Below, one piece after another: positions 1 through 8,043 of a stretch of DNA of 64,000 bases. Origin of the DNA: a virus. The position numbers and the translations under genes are program-made. The notes below the pieces were generated by a model, which saw nothing but the letters and a program-made list of their open reading frames with translations, searched no databases and was not told the origin of the DNA. The stretch spans positions 214,436 to 278,435 of the IMG/VR virus record IMGVR_UViG_3300044641_009805. One strand, given 5' to 3'. Every line of letters begins with the position of its first letter. The stretch's first letter is position 1.

Positions 1-1091
1 ACGGTCGTCGCAACATTGCGTTGACAACGACTGCTCCGGCAGGGTCTGTTTCATGCCTCACGCAAACGACAAGCGGTATTGAACCAGCTTACCTTCTTTC
101 CTACACACGCCGTAAGAAGATTAACCCTAATGACACCGCATCACGAGTTGATTTTATCGATCAGCTTGGTGATAAGTGGCAGGAGTATAAGGTCTACCAC
201 CACGGTTTCAAGAAGTGGATGGATGCCACAGGAAAGGTAGATGAGCAAATTGCAGAGTCACCCTACTGGAAGGCAACAAGCAATGATGTTGACTGGCCTA
301 TGTCCGTCAAGCTTCAGGCTGCTGCTCAAAAGTGGGTCTGCCATGCAATCTCTAAGACCTGTAACCTTCCTAATGATGTGACAAGAGAAGTTGTTGCTGA
401 CGTTTATATGGCTGCCTGGGAGGCCGGATGCAAGGGTTTCACTGTCTATAGAGATGGATGCCGTACAGGCGTTCTAGTTCAGGATACTCCCAAGGAGACA
501 AAGAAGGTTGATGACAGCCAGCCAGAAACCATGATAGAAAATCATGCTCCAAAGCGACCGAAGGAATTACCATGCGATATTCATCGAATTAACGTAAAGG
601 GTTCTGAAGGTCAGGAATCATATCTTGTCCTGGTCGGCAGGCTTGAAGGAAAGCCATACGAGATCTTCTGTGGCCTATCACATCACGTTGAAGTTCCGAA
701 GAAGGCGAAGGTAGGAAATCTTATCAAGAATGGTAAGAAGGATGGAGTTGCAACATACAATCTTCAGATTCCTGTTGGGGATGACGATAACCTTGTTTTC
801 AAGGACATTGTGGAGTTGTTCTCCAATCCAAATCACGGAGCTTTTACAAGATCCCTCTCGCTTGCTCTACGCCATGGGGTTCCTGTTCAATACGTTGTTG
901 AACAGCTACAAAAAGACAAATACAGTGATATGCAATCTTTCTCTAGAGTCTTGGCCCGCGTTCTAAAAGGATACATTCCTGACGGCGCAAAATCAACGTC
1001 TGACAAGACGTGTCCTGAGTGTGGATCTAACTCTCTAGTTTACAAAGAAGGATGCGTCACATGTAACAGCTGCTCTTGGAGCAAGTGTTGA
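1..1091 (+). CDS. nrdJ: Vitamin B12-dependent (class II) ribonucleotide reductase, C-terminal part
   Basis: Reduces ribonucleotides to deoxyribonucleotides for phage DNA synthesis. The gene is cut by the window edge: the frame is open from base 3 and reads RNIALTTTAPAGSVS, matching the conserved RNR segment RNI-x-L-x-T-x-AP-x-G-(T/S)-(I/V)-S, so the TTG at 21 is internal. The C-terminus has the zinc-ribbon-like CPECGS ... CVTCNSCSWSKC tail typical of NrdJ, which supplies the redox-active cysteines. The middle (residues about 170-330) matches the extra C-terminal domain of bacterial NrdJ. It is followed directly by thyX and tmk, a coherent dNTP-supply cluster. Family call is firm; the upstream part of the protein is not visible. 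Confidence 0.88.
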   Translation, partial: GRRNIALTTTAPAGSVSCLTQTTSGIEPAYLLSYTRRKKINPNDTASRVDFIDQLGDKWQEYKVYHHGFKKWMDATGKVDEQIAESPYWKATSNDVDWPMSVKLQAAAQKWVCHAISKTCNLPNDVTREVVADVYMAAWEAGCKGFTVYRDGCRTGVLVQDTPKETKKVDDSQPETMIENHAPKRPKELPCDIHRINVKGSEGQESYLVLVGRLEGKPYEIFCGLSHHVEVPKKAKVGNLIKNGKKDGVATYNLQIPVGDDDNLVFKDIVELFSNPNHGAFTRSLSLALRHGVPVQYVVEQLQKDKYSDMQSFSRVLARVLKGYIPDGAKSTSDKTCPECGSNSLVYKEGCVTCNSCSWSKC

Positions 1092-1099
1092 GTAGTAAT

Positions 1100-1363
1100 A
1101 TGAAATTAAAAGCCAAAGATCTTCGTAGGATAATAAAAGAAGAATTTTCTAGCACAATTCCTGACTTTATGTTACGTCAAATGGCGGAAAAGTGCTCTGA
1201 GGATCTTAAACGATTGATGATAAATCACATTAAAGTAAAATCACCAGCTGATCGTACTTATATGATTGCTTTAGCTAACAAAGTATCTGAAGACTTGGAA
1301 GAAGAAGTAAAAAAGTTACTCGACGAAAAACTATCGGAGTTTTTGAATAGATCTTCTCATTGA
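1100..1363 (+). CDS. Small protein with N-terminal LRRIIKEE peptide (putative virion protein)
   Basis: 87 residues, mostly helical and charged. The start chosen is ATG 1100, because it places MKLKAKDLRRIIKEE at the N-terminus, matching at least four other proteins in this window (3933, 8044, 9668, 40592). An upstream in-frame start at 1076 would overlap the RNR tail. The peptide contains an IKE site resembling a T4 gp21-type prohead protease site ([IL]-x-E). No known domain is seen. Function inferred only from the shared peptide. Confidence 0.6.
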   Translation: MKLKAKDLRRIIKEEFSSTIPDFMLRQMAEKCSEDLKRLMINHIKVKSPADRTYMIALANKVSEDLEEEVKKLLDEKLSEFLNRSSH

Positions 1364-1370
1364 GAAAAAT

Positions 1371-2030
1371 ATGCCTGCACAAAATAATAAAGTAGAGCTG
1401 ATCGGGTATTACGGATCTGATGAAACCCATGCGCTTTCAGCGTGGACATCAACATCAAGAGATCTGACTGAAGAAAAAAAGAATAGAATACCTTCCTTGT
1501 TGAAGATGTTAGCTGAGAATGAACACCATTCTGTTTTTGAAAAATCTTCAATTCATTTTCTAGTTACCAGCGATGTTGCTTCACACATACACTTAATCAA
1601 GCATAGAATCGGCGTATCAATCAATGCTGAATCAGCTAGGTACAAGGAATTGAAAGATGATAAGTACTATGTTCCTGTTGATTGGGATAATGAAGAAGCG
1701 ATTGCATACGTGATGCATATGGATCATTCTTTACAAAAATATCATGAAACTCTTGAGAGACTTGTGCGAAAAGGTATGTCACGCAAGCGTGCTAAAGAAT
1801 CTGCAAGATTGTATTTGCCTTATGGTAATCAGATCACTGCTGATGTTATGTTCAATTTTAGAAGCTTTTATCATTTTTTGAAGCTTCGGTATTCTGAGCA
1901 TGCTCAATTAGAGATAAGGAATATCGCACAACAGATGTTGGAACTTGTCGTAGCATCCAAAGCATTTCCTGCTACTCTTGAAGCTTTTGGGTTAGTCGTT
2001 AACGGTGAGATCAGAGAACCTTTTTCTTGA
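1371..2030 (+). CDS. thyX: FAD-dependent thymidylate synthase ThyX
   Basis: Methylates dUMP to dTMP using methylene-tetrahydrofolate and FAD/NADPH. The family signature RHRxxSxNExSxRY is present in slightly altered form as KHRIGVSINAESARY near residue 83-97, followed by the usual Y-Y-V-P. The C-terminal half carries the conserved R-x-x-LP-x-x-x-x-T and SEHAQLEIR segment. 219 residues is a normal ThyX length. It sits 7 nt after a small gene and overlaps the reading region of the following thymidylate kinase. A second, ThyA-fold enzyme occurs at 24243, so dTMP synthesis is probably the job of this gene. Confidence 0.93.
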   Translation: MPAQNNKVELIGYYGSDETHALSAWTSTSRDLTEEKKNRIPSLLKMLAENEHHSVFEKSSIHFLVTSDVASHIHLIKHRIGVSINAESARYKELKDDKYYVPVDWDNEEAIAYVMHMDHSLQKYHETLERLVRKGMSRKRAKESARLYLPYGNQITADVMFNFRSFYHFLKLRYSEHAQLEIRNIAQQMLELVVASKAFPATLEAFGLVVNGEIREPFS

Positions 2031-2043
2031 AAGATTAAATCTT

Positions 2044-2625
2044 ATGTCCAAGCTAATAGTAATCGAGGGTCCTGATAGAGTTGGTAAAGCAACTCAAACA
2101 AATTTTCTTTCTAATTTTTTATCATGGAGAGGTTACAAGGTCTTAACGATTGAGGTTCCTATTCGTTCTAATTTTGTTTATCACATCATCTATTGGATGC
2201 TAAGGAATGGGCTAGCAAAAAAGTTTCCAAAATGTTTTCAGTGGTTACAGTATTTTAATAGACAGATTTTTCAATGGTTCAGCTTGAGAAAGCTGGAGAA
2301 AAATTACGATTATATCATAATGGATAGATGGAGTCTATCCACGGTCGTTTATGGTAAAGCAACAGGAGTTCCATCTGAGTTCACTGAAAAATTACATGCT
2401 AGGTTAAGAAGACCTGAGTTCACCTTTTTATTGTTGGGTCCTGCCCACAAACACTCTGCTGAAGACGTGTATGAATCTGATGCTGAGTTGCAAGAGAACG
2501 TGAGAAGAATTTACCTAGAATGGTCAAAAGAGCATCCGGCTTCTTGTAAGGTGATTGACTGCACTCAACCTCGTGAAGTCATTGCAGAAGAGATTAGAAC
2601 CAAATTGAGCGAATTAAATTTTTAA
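2044..2625 (+). CDS. tmk: Thymidylate (dNMP) kinase
   Basis: Phosphorylates dTMP to dTDP. The N-terminus has the P-loop IEGPDRVGKATQ (Tmk form GxDGxGKxTQ), then the mid-protein MDRWSLST (DR-x motif) near residue 96, and a C-terminal LID-like region. 193 residues, normal for the family. ATG 2044 is preferred over an upstream start at 2005 because the conserved Lys-Leu-Ile-Val-Ile-Glu strand begins directly after it. It belongs to the nrdJ-thyX-tmk cluster. A second P-loop kinase is at 18974. Confidence 0.85.
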   Translation: MSKLIVIEGPDRVGKATQTNFLSNFLSWRGYKVLTIEVPIRSNFVYHIIYWMLRNGLAKKFPKCFQWLQYFNRQIFQWFSLRKLEKNYDYIIMDRWSLSTVVYGKATGVPSEFTEKLHARLRRPEFTFLLLGPAHKHSAEDVYESDAELQENVRRIYLEWSKEHPASCKVIDCTQPREVIAEEIRTKLSELNF

Positions 2626-2680
2626 TAGTGATTGTACTATCAAAGATAGATGATTTAAATTTCCATGAAGGACAAAAAAC

Positions 2681-2932
2681 ATGAGCTATAAAATTTCTGA
2701 TGCAGTTGCAATGAGAATGATTCAAATCTTTCAAGAGGCTCTTTTGCTGGGAGTTGATGGTGCTGACCTGATGAGGCAAGTCCGTCTTGTTGTAGATGAG
2801 TCAAATCCTGACACTGTCACTCTAGATCCAAAGTATGAGTTGCAAGTCTCTGAAATGCATAAGAAGTATTTGGCAGAAGCAGAAAGCCTTAAAGACAAGA
2901 AAGATTCTCAAGGTGTGTTAGTCTTTGAATGA
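2681..2932 (+). CDS. Conserved-looking phage hypothetical protein
   Basis: 83 residues, soluble, helical N-terminal half (AMRMIQIFQEALLLGVDGADLM). A Shine-Dalgarno-like AAGGA lies about 10 nt upstream of ATG 2681. No motif that I recognise. It is followed immediately by a tiny membrane peptide and the dUTPase-like gene. Confidence 0.6.
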   Translation: MSYKISDAVAMRMIQIFQEALLLGVDGADLMRQVRLVVDESNPDTVTLDPKYELQVSEMHKKYLAEAESLKDKKDSQGVLVFE

Positions 2933-2933
2933 T

Positions 2934-3014
2934 ATGATGTTTTGGATTTCTATCAATTTAGCTTTGTTCGTGATTTGTTTCAAGTTTTATATTTCTGGTG
3001 AAAGAGACGAATAA
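2934..3014 (+). CDS. 26-residue single-span membrane peptide
   Basis: ATG 2934 opens a frame of 26 codons reading MMFWISINLALFVICFKFY then ISGERDE. It is a hydrophobic segment of about 18 residues followed by a charged tail, and its TAA overlaps the next ATG as TAATG. It sits 1 nt after the preceding stop. Such coupling and composition suggest a real micropeptide, but there is no homology evidence. Confidence 0.4.
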   Translation: MMFWISINLALFVICFKFYISGERDE

Positions 3015-3382
3015 TGTCAGATAAACTTGATGAGATGTGGAAACAGCAAAAGCAATTCATGGATTTACTCAGAGAAAAAAGAGAATTTCCAAGCTTTCCA
3101 GTCGACACTTCGACAAAAGGTGGACAAAAGATATTGAAGTCTATTACTCATGAATGTATGCATGAGTTGTTTGAAGCAAATCTTCTGTTAAAAAATTCGA
3201 AGGATCATCGTGCGACAGATCTACGAGATTTTGATCGCGATAGTTACGTTGAAGAGTTATGTGATGCTCTTCACTACTTTTTTGAAATCGCCATACTTAG
3301 CGGAGTCTCTATTGAAGAGTTATATCAAGCTTACATGAAAAAGGGAGAGATAAACTTCAATAGAGTAGAAAAAGGTTACTAA
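3014..3382 (+). CDS. All-alpha NTP pyrophosphohydrolase (dUTPase/dCTPase-like, MazG superfamily)
   Basis: Likely hydrolyses dUTP and perhaps dCTP to the monophosphate. It shows the dimeric dUTPase pattern: HECMHELFEAN (metal-binding E-x-x-E helix), then LKNSKDHR, DFDRDSYVEELCDALHYF (E-E-x-x-D) and a C-terminal Lys-Gly-x-x-Asn-Phe-x-Arg. 122 residues. In T4 the comparable all-alpha enzyme gp56 destroys dCTP so that hydroxymethyl-dCTP is used instead; that parallel is an inference supported by the ThyA-fold enzyme at 24243. Translationally coupled to the peptide before it. Confidence 0.8.
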   Translation: MSDKLDEMWKQQKQFMDLLREKREFPSFPVDTSTKGGQKILKSITHECMHELFEANLLLKNSKDHRATDLRDFDRDSYVEELCDALHYFFEIAILSGVSIEELYQAYMKKGEINFNRVEKGY

Positions 3383-3478
3383 TTTTTTAGTTTGGTCCTT
3401 TTCAGTTTTTTTTTAATGTTTATCAATATCTCAACGACGGCGCCCAACGTATAAGCCGTTTTAACAAGGAGAATTGAT

Positions 3479-3832
3479 ATGTTGACTTGGTATTACGATT
3501 TACACCGTTCAAACGACATACTAGACGTTTTTAAGACTTTTGAAGATCTTGGGAGACCATTAGAAAAAAAAGTTCAAGATTCTGTAGATGAAACTAGCAT
3601 TAAATTAGAAATGCCAGGTGTGAAGCAATCTGAATTAGACATCACCGTCGAAGGAAGACGTTTAAAAGTAAAAGCTAAATCTAGTAAAACGAACAAAGAA
3701 TATTCTTATTCATACTCTTTAAATTCTGCTGTAGATGAATCTTCGATAACAGCAAAATTAGAAGATGGCTTATTAGAAATAAATCTTCCAAAAAAGCCTG
3801 AATCTGTGCCTAGAAAGATTAAAGTCCACTAA
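3479..3832 (+). CDS. Small heat-shock protein Hsp20
   Basis: ATP-independent holdase chaperone. The alpha-crystallin domain covers residues about 38-117: IKLEMPGVKQSELDITVEGRRL, then the DGLLEINLPKK strand and the I-x-V type C-terminal tail (RKIKVH). 117 residues is short, as in cyanophage Hsp20 proteins. A good ribosome site (AAGGAG) lies 8 nt before ATG 3479, and a terminator follows at 3854, so it may be its own transcription unit. Confidence 0.9.
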   Translation: MLTWYYDLHRSNDILDVFKTFEDLGRPLEKKVQDSVDETSIKLEMPGVKQSELDITVEGRRLKVKAKSSKTNKEYSYSYSLNSAVDESSITAKLEDGLLEINLPKKPESVPRKIKVH

Positions 3833-3853
3833 AATCAGCAAACTTAGAGAGAA

Positions 3854-3886
3854 AAAGGATCGAACTGGTTTCGATCCTTTTTTATT
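3854..3886 (+). terminator. Rho-independent terminator after hsp20
   Basis: Perfect 11-bp stem (AAAGGATCGAA / TTCGATCCTTT), 5-nt loop CTGGT, followed by a T-rich run. Lies 20 nt after the Hsp20 stop and before the next transcription unit at 3933. Confidence 0.85.
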
Positions 3887-3932
3887 TTTGTAAGATTTTG
3901 ATATATATAACGAAGAGTGGAGCCAGCAGAAA

Positions 3933-4454
3933 ATGAAAATAACTCATAATCAGCTTAGAAGAATCATTAAAGAAGAGTATGAAAGAGCAACACCAGTTCA
4001 ACCTGGACAGATAATGTCAGAAGCTAGAGCCATGTATCTGGCTGAAGAGGTCATGAACGAGGGATTTTTTAAGAATGTTTGGGCGGGTCTCACAGGCGCG
4101 GGAAAAGAAGCTGGTAAAAAAGCTGGAGCTGCTAAAGATGTGGTAGTTAAAAAAGCCACAGCTGCAGGACAAGAAATTTCAGCTGCTGCTAAAAGATTTG
4201 CGGAACCAATCGCCGCTGCTGGAAGAACTGCAGTAAAAGCAATAGAAGACATTAAAGACGCAGGCACTCGTGCTGCCGCTGAAAGTGCAGCAGCTGAATT
4301 GAAAGCCGCCTTGGAACCTATGATTAAGAAGCAAGTTGCAGAGCTAATCAAAAATGAAGTCAAGTCAGGAAAAGACGAAGCAGCTGCTAAAGTAGAAGCA
4401 GAAGCAATAGTCATGAATGCTTTAGCAGCTGCTCTGATGGGTATAGGAACTTGA
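3933..4454 (+). CDS. Ala-rich helical protein with N-terminal LRRIIKEE peptide (putative internal virion protein)
   Basis: 173 residues. The N-terminus MKITHNQLRRIIKEEYE is the shared tag. A second [IL]xE-rich stretch (MYLAEEVMNEG) follows near residue 30. The rest is strongly alanine/lysine/glutamate rich and predicted helical (GAGKEAGKKAGAAKDV..., AAAKRFAEPIAAAG), resembling phage internal or scaffold-like proteins. Starts after the 3854 terminator. No enzyme motif. Confidence 0.65.
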   Translation: MKITHNQLRRIIKEEYERATPVQPGQIMSEARAMYLAEEVMNEGFFKNVWAGLTGAGKEAGKKAGAAKDVVVKKATAAGQEISAAAKRFAEPIAAAGRTAVKAIEDIKDAGTRAAAESAAAELKAALEPMIKKQVAELIKNEVKSGKDEAAAKVEAEAIVMNALAAALMGIGT

Positions 4455-4470
4455 GTATTCATTAAGGACA

Positions 4471-5091
4471 ATGAAATCTCTACAAGAAAAATCTAAAGTA
4501 AATCCAGGTTACATAAAAGGGTTATCAGGATCCGAGGCCGCCAAGCGTAAGAAAGAAATTGAGCGCGGTTCTAAAACGGACTCAGATGATCCTTCTGCAT
4601 ATGATGATGACAGATTTCAGACAGATTTTACTTCTAGTGGAGAAAGAAAAAAGACAAAACCATCGAAACACACCAAAGCCTTTAAACGTATGTTTGGTGA
4701 GATGGTTGACGAGTTTGATGATGTTTTAGAAGAAGACTTTGGGTCTGATGGCTTGCTTGAAGAAGACATTGATTTTTTGATCGATCTATCTCTACTTAGA
4801 GAGTTCATAGGCGAGATTTTGAATGAGAAGAAAAAAGGATCAAACGTCACGACAGCCTTAAAAAATAAGGCTGAAAAGTCAGGCGCTCCTATGGGCGCTC
4901 TTCGTGCGATCTATAATAAAGGATTGGCTGCGTGGAGAACTGGCCATCGCCCTGGTGCTTCGCCACATCAGTGGGCGATGGCAAGAGTCAACAGCGTTCT
5001 TGCAGGAGGTCCAGCAAGAAAAGTTGATGCAGCGCAATGGGAAAAGATAAAAAAACATCGCGGTAAAAAAAGAAAGAAAAAGAAAGATTGA
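4471..5091 (+). CDS. Phage protein with DUF5824-like C-terminal domain
   Basis: 206 residues. The acidic, disordered N-terminal half contains an internal copy of the shared peptide (SLLREFIGEILNEKKK, residues about 109-124). Directly after it comes a conserved phage domain with the pattern SGAPMGALRAIYNKGLAAW, RTGHRPGASPHQWAMARVNS and a basic Lys/Arg tail. This domain is widespread in large phages without known function. The position of the peptide just before the folded domain would fit a cleavable pro-region; that is inference. Confidence 0.65.
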   Translation: MKSLQEKSKVNPGYIKGLSGSEAAKRKKEIERGSKTDSDDPSAYDDDRFQTDFTSSGERKKTKPSKHTKAFKRMFGEMVDEFDDVLEEDFGSDGLLEEDIDFLIDLSLLREFIGEILNEKKKGSNVTTALKNKAEKSGAPMGALRAIYNKGLAAWRTGHRPGASPHQWAMARVNSVLAGGPARKVDAAQWEKIKKHRGKKRKKKKD

Positions 5092-5117
5092 AATTTCTCA
5101 AAGCGGCAATGTATAAT
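5088..5117 (+). promoter_or_regulatory. Sigma70-type promoter, -10 seven nt from start codon
   Basis: TTGAAA, 18-nt spacer, TATAAT at 5112-5117, then 7 nt to ATG 5125. Predicts an essentially leaderless mRNA for the 5125 gene. Confidence 0.6.
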
Positions 5118-5124
5118 CAATTAC

Positions 5125-5550
5125 ATGTCGCCTGAAAAAGATCGTTTGCTTCGACAAAGATATCCAAAGATTTTTAAAACGTCTGAACACAGCGATGAAC
5201 CCCTGGACATGTGGGGAATTGAATGTGAAGATGGCTGGTTTGAACTGATTGATACACTTTGTAACAGGATTCAATCTCATATCGAATGGCGCTCGAAGAA
5301 CGCACAAGACGAAGAAGAACTTGAAGATCTCCAAGTAGTAGCACAGCAAGTAAAAGAAAAGTTCGGCGGACTTCGTTTTTACGTTGCAGGTGGAGACGAT
5401 ATTACAGAAGCTTTTATTTCTTTTGCCGAAACGATGTCCTACAAGATTTGTGAGACGTGTGGTCAACCCGGAAGGCAACAAGACGACAGAGGCTGGATAC
5501 ATACTGTCTGTGATCCATGCTTTGAGAAGAGAGCGCGGAGAACAGCATGA
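5125..5550 (+). CDS. Zinc-finger phage hypothetical protein
   Basis: 141 residues. N-terminal MSPEKDRLLRQRYPKIF followed by a W/C-rich ECEDGWFELIDTLC motif, KEKFGGLRFYV in the middle, and a C-terminal four-Cys zinc site (CETCGQPG ... CDPCF). This arrangement recurs in many phage hypotheticals of unknown function. Preceded by a clear TATAAT 7 nt from ATG. Stop overlaps the methyltransferase start (ATGA). Confidence 0.7.
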   Translation: MSPEKDRLLRQRYPKIFKTSEHSDEPLDMWGIECEDGWFELIDTLCNRIQSHIEWRSKNAQDEEELEDLQVVAQQVKEKFGGLRFYVAGGDDITEAFISFAETMSYKICETCGQPGRQQDDRGWIHTVCDPCFEKRARRTA

Positions 5551-6314
5551 AGAAAGTTGAGTTTAAAGATGGACTTGCTATTAATGGCGATTCTTCTTCA
5601 AGAGATACAATTGAAGAAGTTAAAACGTGGCTAGGCGAAGCAGGAGGTGTACCTCTGATCGCAACCGATCCTCCTTATGGTAACATAGTCATGCAGGAAT
5701 GGGATCGAGTAAAAATGACTGACGACCAATACGCCGACCACATGATCCAATGGACACGATTGTGGTCGGAGATTCTACTTCAAGGAGGAGCATTCTATGT
5801 CTGGGGAGGTATTGGACTTCCTGATTTCCGTCCTTTCATCAAGTATCTCACGAGAGTTGAAGATGATAACTTTAAGATGGCCAATCTCATTACCTGGTCA
5901 AAGAAGCGGGCATATGGAGTCCAAAACAACTATCTCTTTACGCGTGAAGAACTCGCATACTTCATCAAGGGAAATCCAAAGAAACCCCTGAAGTTTAATA
6001 TTCCCCTCCTCGAAACGAAGCGCGGATACGCTGGATATAATGAAAAGTATCCAGCCAAGAGTGAGTTCTTTCGTCGAACCAACGTTTGGATGGACATTAA
6101 CGAGATTTTTAAGGGAAAACTTCACCCAACTCAAAAAGCTGCTCGTGTGGTAGAGATTCCTATAGAGGTCCATACAGATCCAGGAGATGTCGTCATTGAC
6201 CCATTCGCGGGTAGTGGTGCTACTGCATTTGCCGCTCGCAAACTTGGTAGAAAATTTATTGTTATCGAAAAAGATGAAGAGATCTTCGGTAAGATGATAG
6301 AGAGGTTACAATGA
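5547..6314 (+). CDS. DNA methyltransferase, beta class (N6-adenine or N4-cytosine)
   Basis: Transfers a methyl group from AdoMet to an exocyclic amino group in DNA. Motif order is that of the beta class: catalytic DPPY (residues 41-44) comes first and the AdoMet-binding DPFAGSGAT motif is near residue 216. The segment LHPTQKAARVVEIPIE before it is also typical. 255 residues, complete. No cognate endonuclease is adjacent (a PD-(D/E)xK protein lies far away at 50762), so self-protection or regulation is more likely than a linked restriction system. Confidence 0.88.
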   Translation: MKKVEFKDGLAINGDSSSRDTIEEVKTWLGEAGGVPLIATDPPYGNIVMQEWDRVKMTDDQYADHMIQWTRLWSEILLQGGAFYVWGGIGLPDFRPFIKYLTRVEDDNFKMANLITWSKKRAYGVQNNYLFTREELAYFIKGNPKKPLKFNIPLLETKRGYAGYNEKYPAKSEFFRRTNVWMDINEIFKGKLHPTQKAARVVEIPIEVHTDPGDVVIDPFAGSGATAFAARKLGRKFIVIEKDEEIFGKMIERLQ

Positions 6315-6559
6315 AAAAACAGTTTAACTCGCAAAAAGAATATTGGGAATCTTTACTTAAAGAATATTCTAAGATCTATTTGAACGCCCAGGACAAGATT
6401 GCTAGATATGAGTCTGTAATGTCTAGAAAATCTTCTAAAAATTGGTCTGATGATAAAAAGAAAAAGTTTCTTAATAGGCTCACGACAGCAAACAAAGAAC
6501 TTAATGAATCTTTTGACATCATTAATCAACTACAAATGAGATTAAATCAATCAGAATAA
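6311..6559 (+). CDS. Coiled-coil hypothetical protein
   Basis: 82 residues, almost entirely charged helix (KEYWESLLKEYSKIYLNAQDK ... KFLNRLTTANKELNE). ATG 6311 overlaps the methyltransferase stop by 4 nt. No recognised family. Confidence 0.6.
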   Translation: MKKQFNSQKEYWESLLKEYSKIYLNAQDKIARYESVMSRKSSKNWSDDKKKKFLNRLTTANKELNESFDIINQLQMRLNQSE

Positions 6560-6585
6560 CACCATCTTAATAAAAGAATTAAATT

Positions 6586-7419
6586 ATGAGATTGGCATGG
6601 GCGACTGATATACATTTAGATTGCGTTGATGATGTTGTTTCAAAGGTGCAAGATCTTGCTGTTCGAGGTGCTGAATGTGAGTCTTTCATATTGTCTGGTG
6701 ATATCACCATAGCACCTCACTTGTTACAACACCTTAGAATCATAGAAAGCATCATACAAAAACCTTTTTATTTCGTACTTGGCAATCACGATTACTATTT
6801 TTCAGATATTCTTTCGGTTAGAAAGAGTGTGGCTGATGCATGTCGATCAATGTCATTCGCCAGATACTTGGCCATGACGCCTTACGTTAGATTGACTCCT
6901 CACGTCGCTTTAGTCGGTCATGATGGATGGTATGACGCGATGAATGGTAACTTCAGAGACAGTGATGTTATCATGAATGATTGGATACGGATTGCAGATT
7001 TTTCTCCTGCAATCCTTCCTTCGTTGGGAGGTAAATCGATAAACAAAGATGTGATAATAAAAATTTCAAGAGCGATATGCAGCGCGTCTGTAAACCATAT
7101 AGCAAATGGAATAAAGGCTGCCATTCGTGACAAAAATGAACACGTCATCGTTGTCTCGCACGTTCCTCCCTTTAAAGAATCCTACAATAGTACGAAGTAC
7201 GGACCAACAAATTCTGCTTCAATTTTGCCGTGGTATACATCTAAAACCTTAGGTGATACGTTGCTATCTGCAGCAAGAGCTTATCCACGTGTTAAGTTCA
7301 CGATTTTATCGGGACACTCTCACAGTCATTATGATGAGTATTTGCTCAACAACTTGAACGTTCGCGTCGGAAATTCTCAATATGGTTCACCACAAATTGC
7401 AGGGATCATCGATATTTAA
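6586..7419 (+). CDS. Calcineurin-like metallophosphoesterase
   Basis: Binuclear-metal phosphoesterase fold: DIHLD (residues 8-12), LSGDIT (GD), VLGNHDYY (GNHD), VVSHVPP and SGHSHSHYD (GHxH). All five metal-binding motifs are present in order, so the protein should be active; substrate unknown. 277 residues, complete. A second, smaller enzyme of the superfamily lies at 13185. Confidence 0.85.
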   Translation: MRLAWATDIHLDCVDDVVSKVQDLAVRGAECESFILSGDITIAPHLLQHLRIIESIIQKPFYFVLGNHDYYFSDILSVRKSVADACRSMSFARYLAMTPYVRLTPHVALVGHDGWYDAMNGNFRDSDVIMNDWIRIADFSPAILPSLGGKSINKDVIIKISRAICSASVNHIANGIKAAIRDKNEHVIVVSHVPPFKESYNSTKYGPTNSASILPWYTSKTLGDTLLSAARAYPRVKFTILSGHSHSHYDEYLLNNLNVRVGNSQYGSPQIAGIIDI

Positions 7420-7438
7420 AGTTAAAGGAGTTTCCTCC

Positions 7439-7969
7439 ATGAAAAGAGCGCTTCTCTTAAACTTTAATGGAGAACCTTTACAATTCATCGATGGTTCTAG
7501 GGCTATTAAGTTGATGTTAAAAGGTAGAGCTGAAGTTGCTTCTGGTATGACAGGAGAGCCTTGCTTTTGGGATGAGATTGTTAACTCTCCGACTCGAGGA
7601 ATTCAACTGCCTGCAGTTTTAAGATTAAAGTATTACGTGAATAAGAGGCAGTATATTAAGCCACCTAGATTTCAAAAGAAAGTTTTATTCAATCGTGATG
7701 CTTGGAAATGTCAATACTGCGGCATTGAGCTCAACTATTCTGGCATAACGGTAGATCACATCTACCCTGCGTCTCGAGGTGGCGCTACTACGTGGAAAAA
7801 TTGCGTTGCAGCATGTCGTTACTGTAACAATAATAAAGGGAATAAGACGCCTGAAGAAGCTGGCATGAAATTATTGAAAGTTCCCGTTGAACCAAACGCG
7901 CTTCATTATTGGGATCTTTCTAAGTCTACTTCATGGCATGATGACTGGTTTTTGTTCGTTGGCGCATAA
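7439..7969 (+). CDS. HNH endonuclease
   Basis: 176 residues with a classical HNH/zinc module: RDAWKCQYCG (C91, C94), TVDHIYPASRGG (D106-H107), WKNCVAACRYCNNNKGNKT (C126, C129). The N-terminal part (KRALLLNFNGEPLQFID) matches a widespread bacterial and phage HNH family. ATG 7439 is chosen because AAAGGAG lies upstream, rather than an upstream frame extension from 7382. It may be a nicking or packaging-associated nuclease or a free-standing homing-type enzyme; context does not decide. Confidence 0.82.
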   Translation: MKRALLLNFNGEPLQFIDGSRAIKLMLKGRAEVASGMTGEPCFWDEIVNSPTRGIQLPAVLRLKYYVNKRQYIKPPRFQKKVLFNRDAWKCQYCGIELNYSGITVDHIYPASRGGATTWKNCVAACRYCNNNKGNKTPEEAGMKLLKVPVEPNALHYWDLSKSTSWHDDWFLFVGA

Positions 7970-8043
7970 ATCTTTATATTCTATTTTCAACAATGATGTA
8001 ATATCTTCTGTTGGATAATAGTTATGACAGGAGTTTTGCATTC

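Noticed and set aside
730-966. 78-codon plus-strand ORF inside nrdJ
   Set aside because: Out-of-frame shadow of the RNR gene.
3998-4471. 157-codon minus-strand ORF
   Set aside because: Shadow of the Ala-rich plus-strand gene at 3933; its Ala/Ser-rich product is the complement of that low-complexity DNA.
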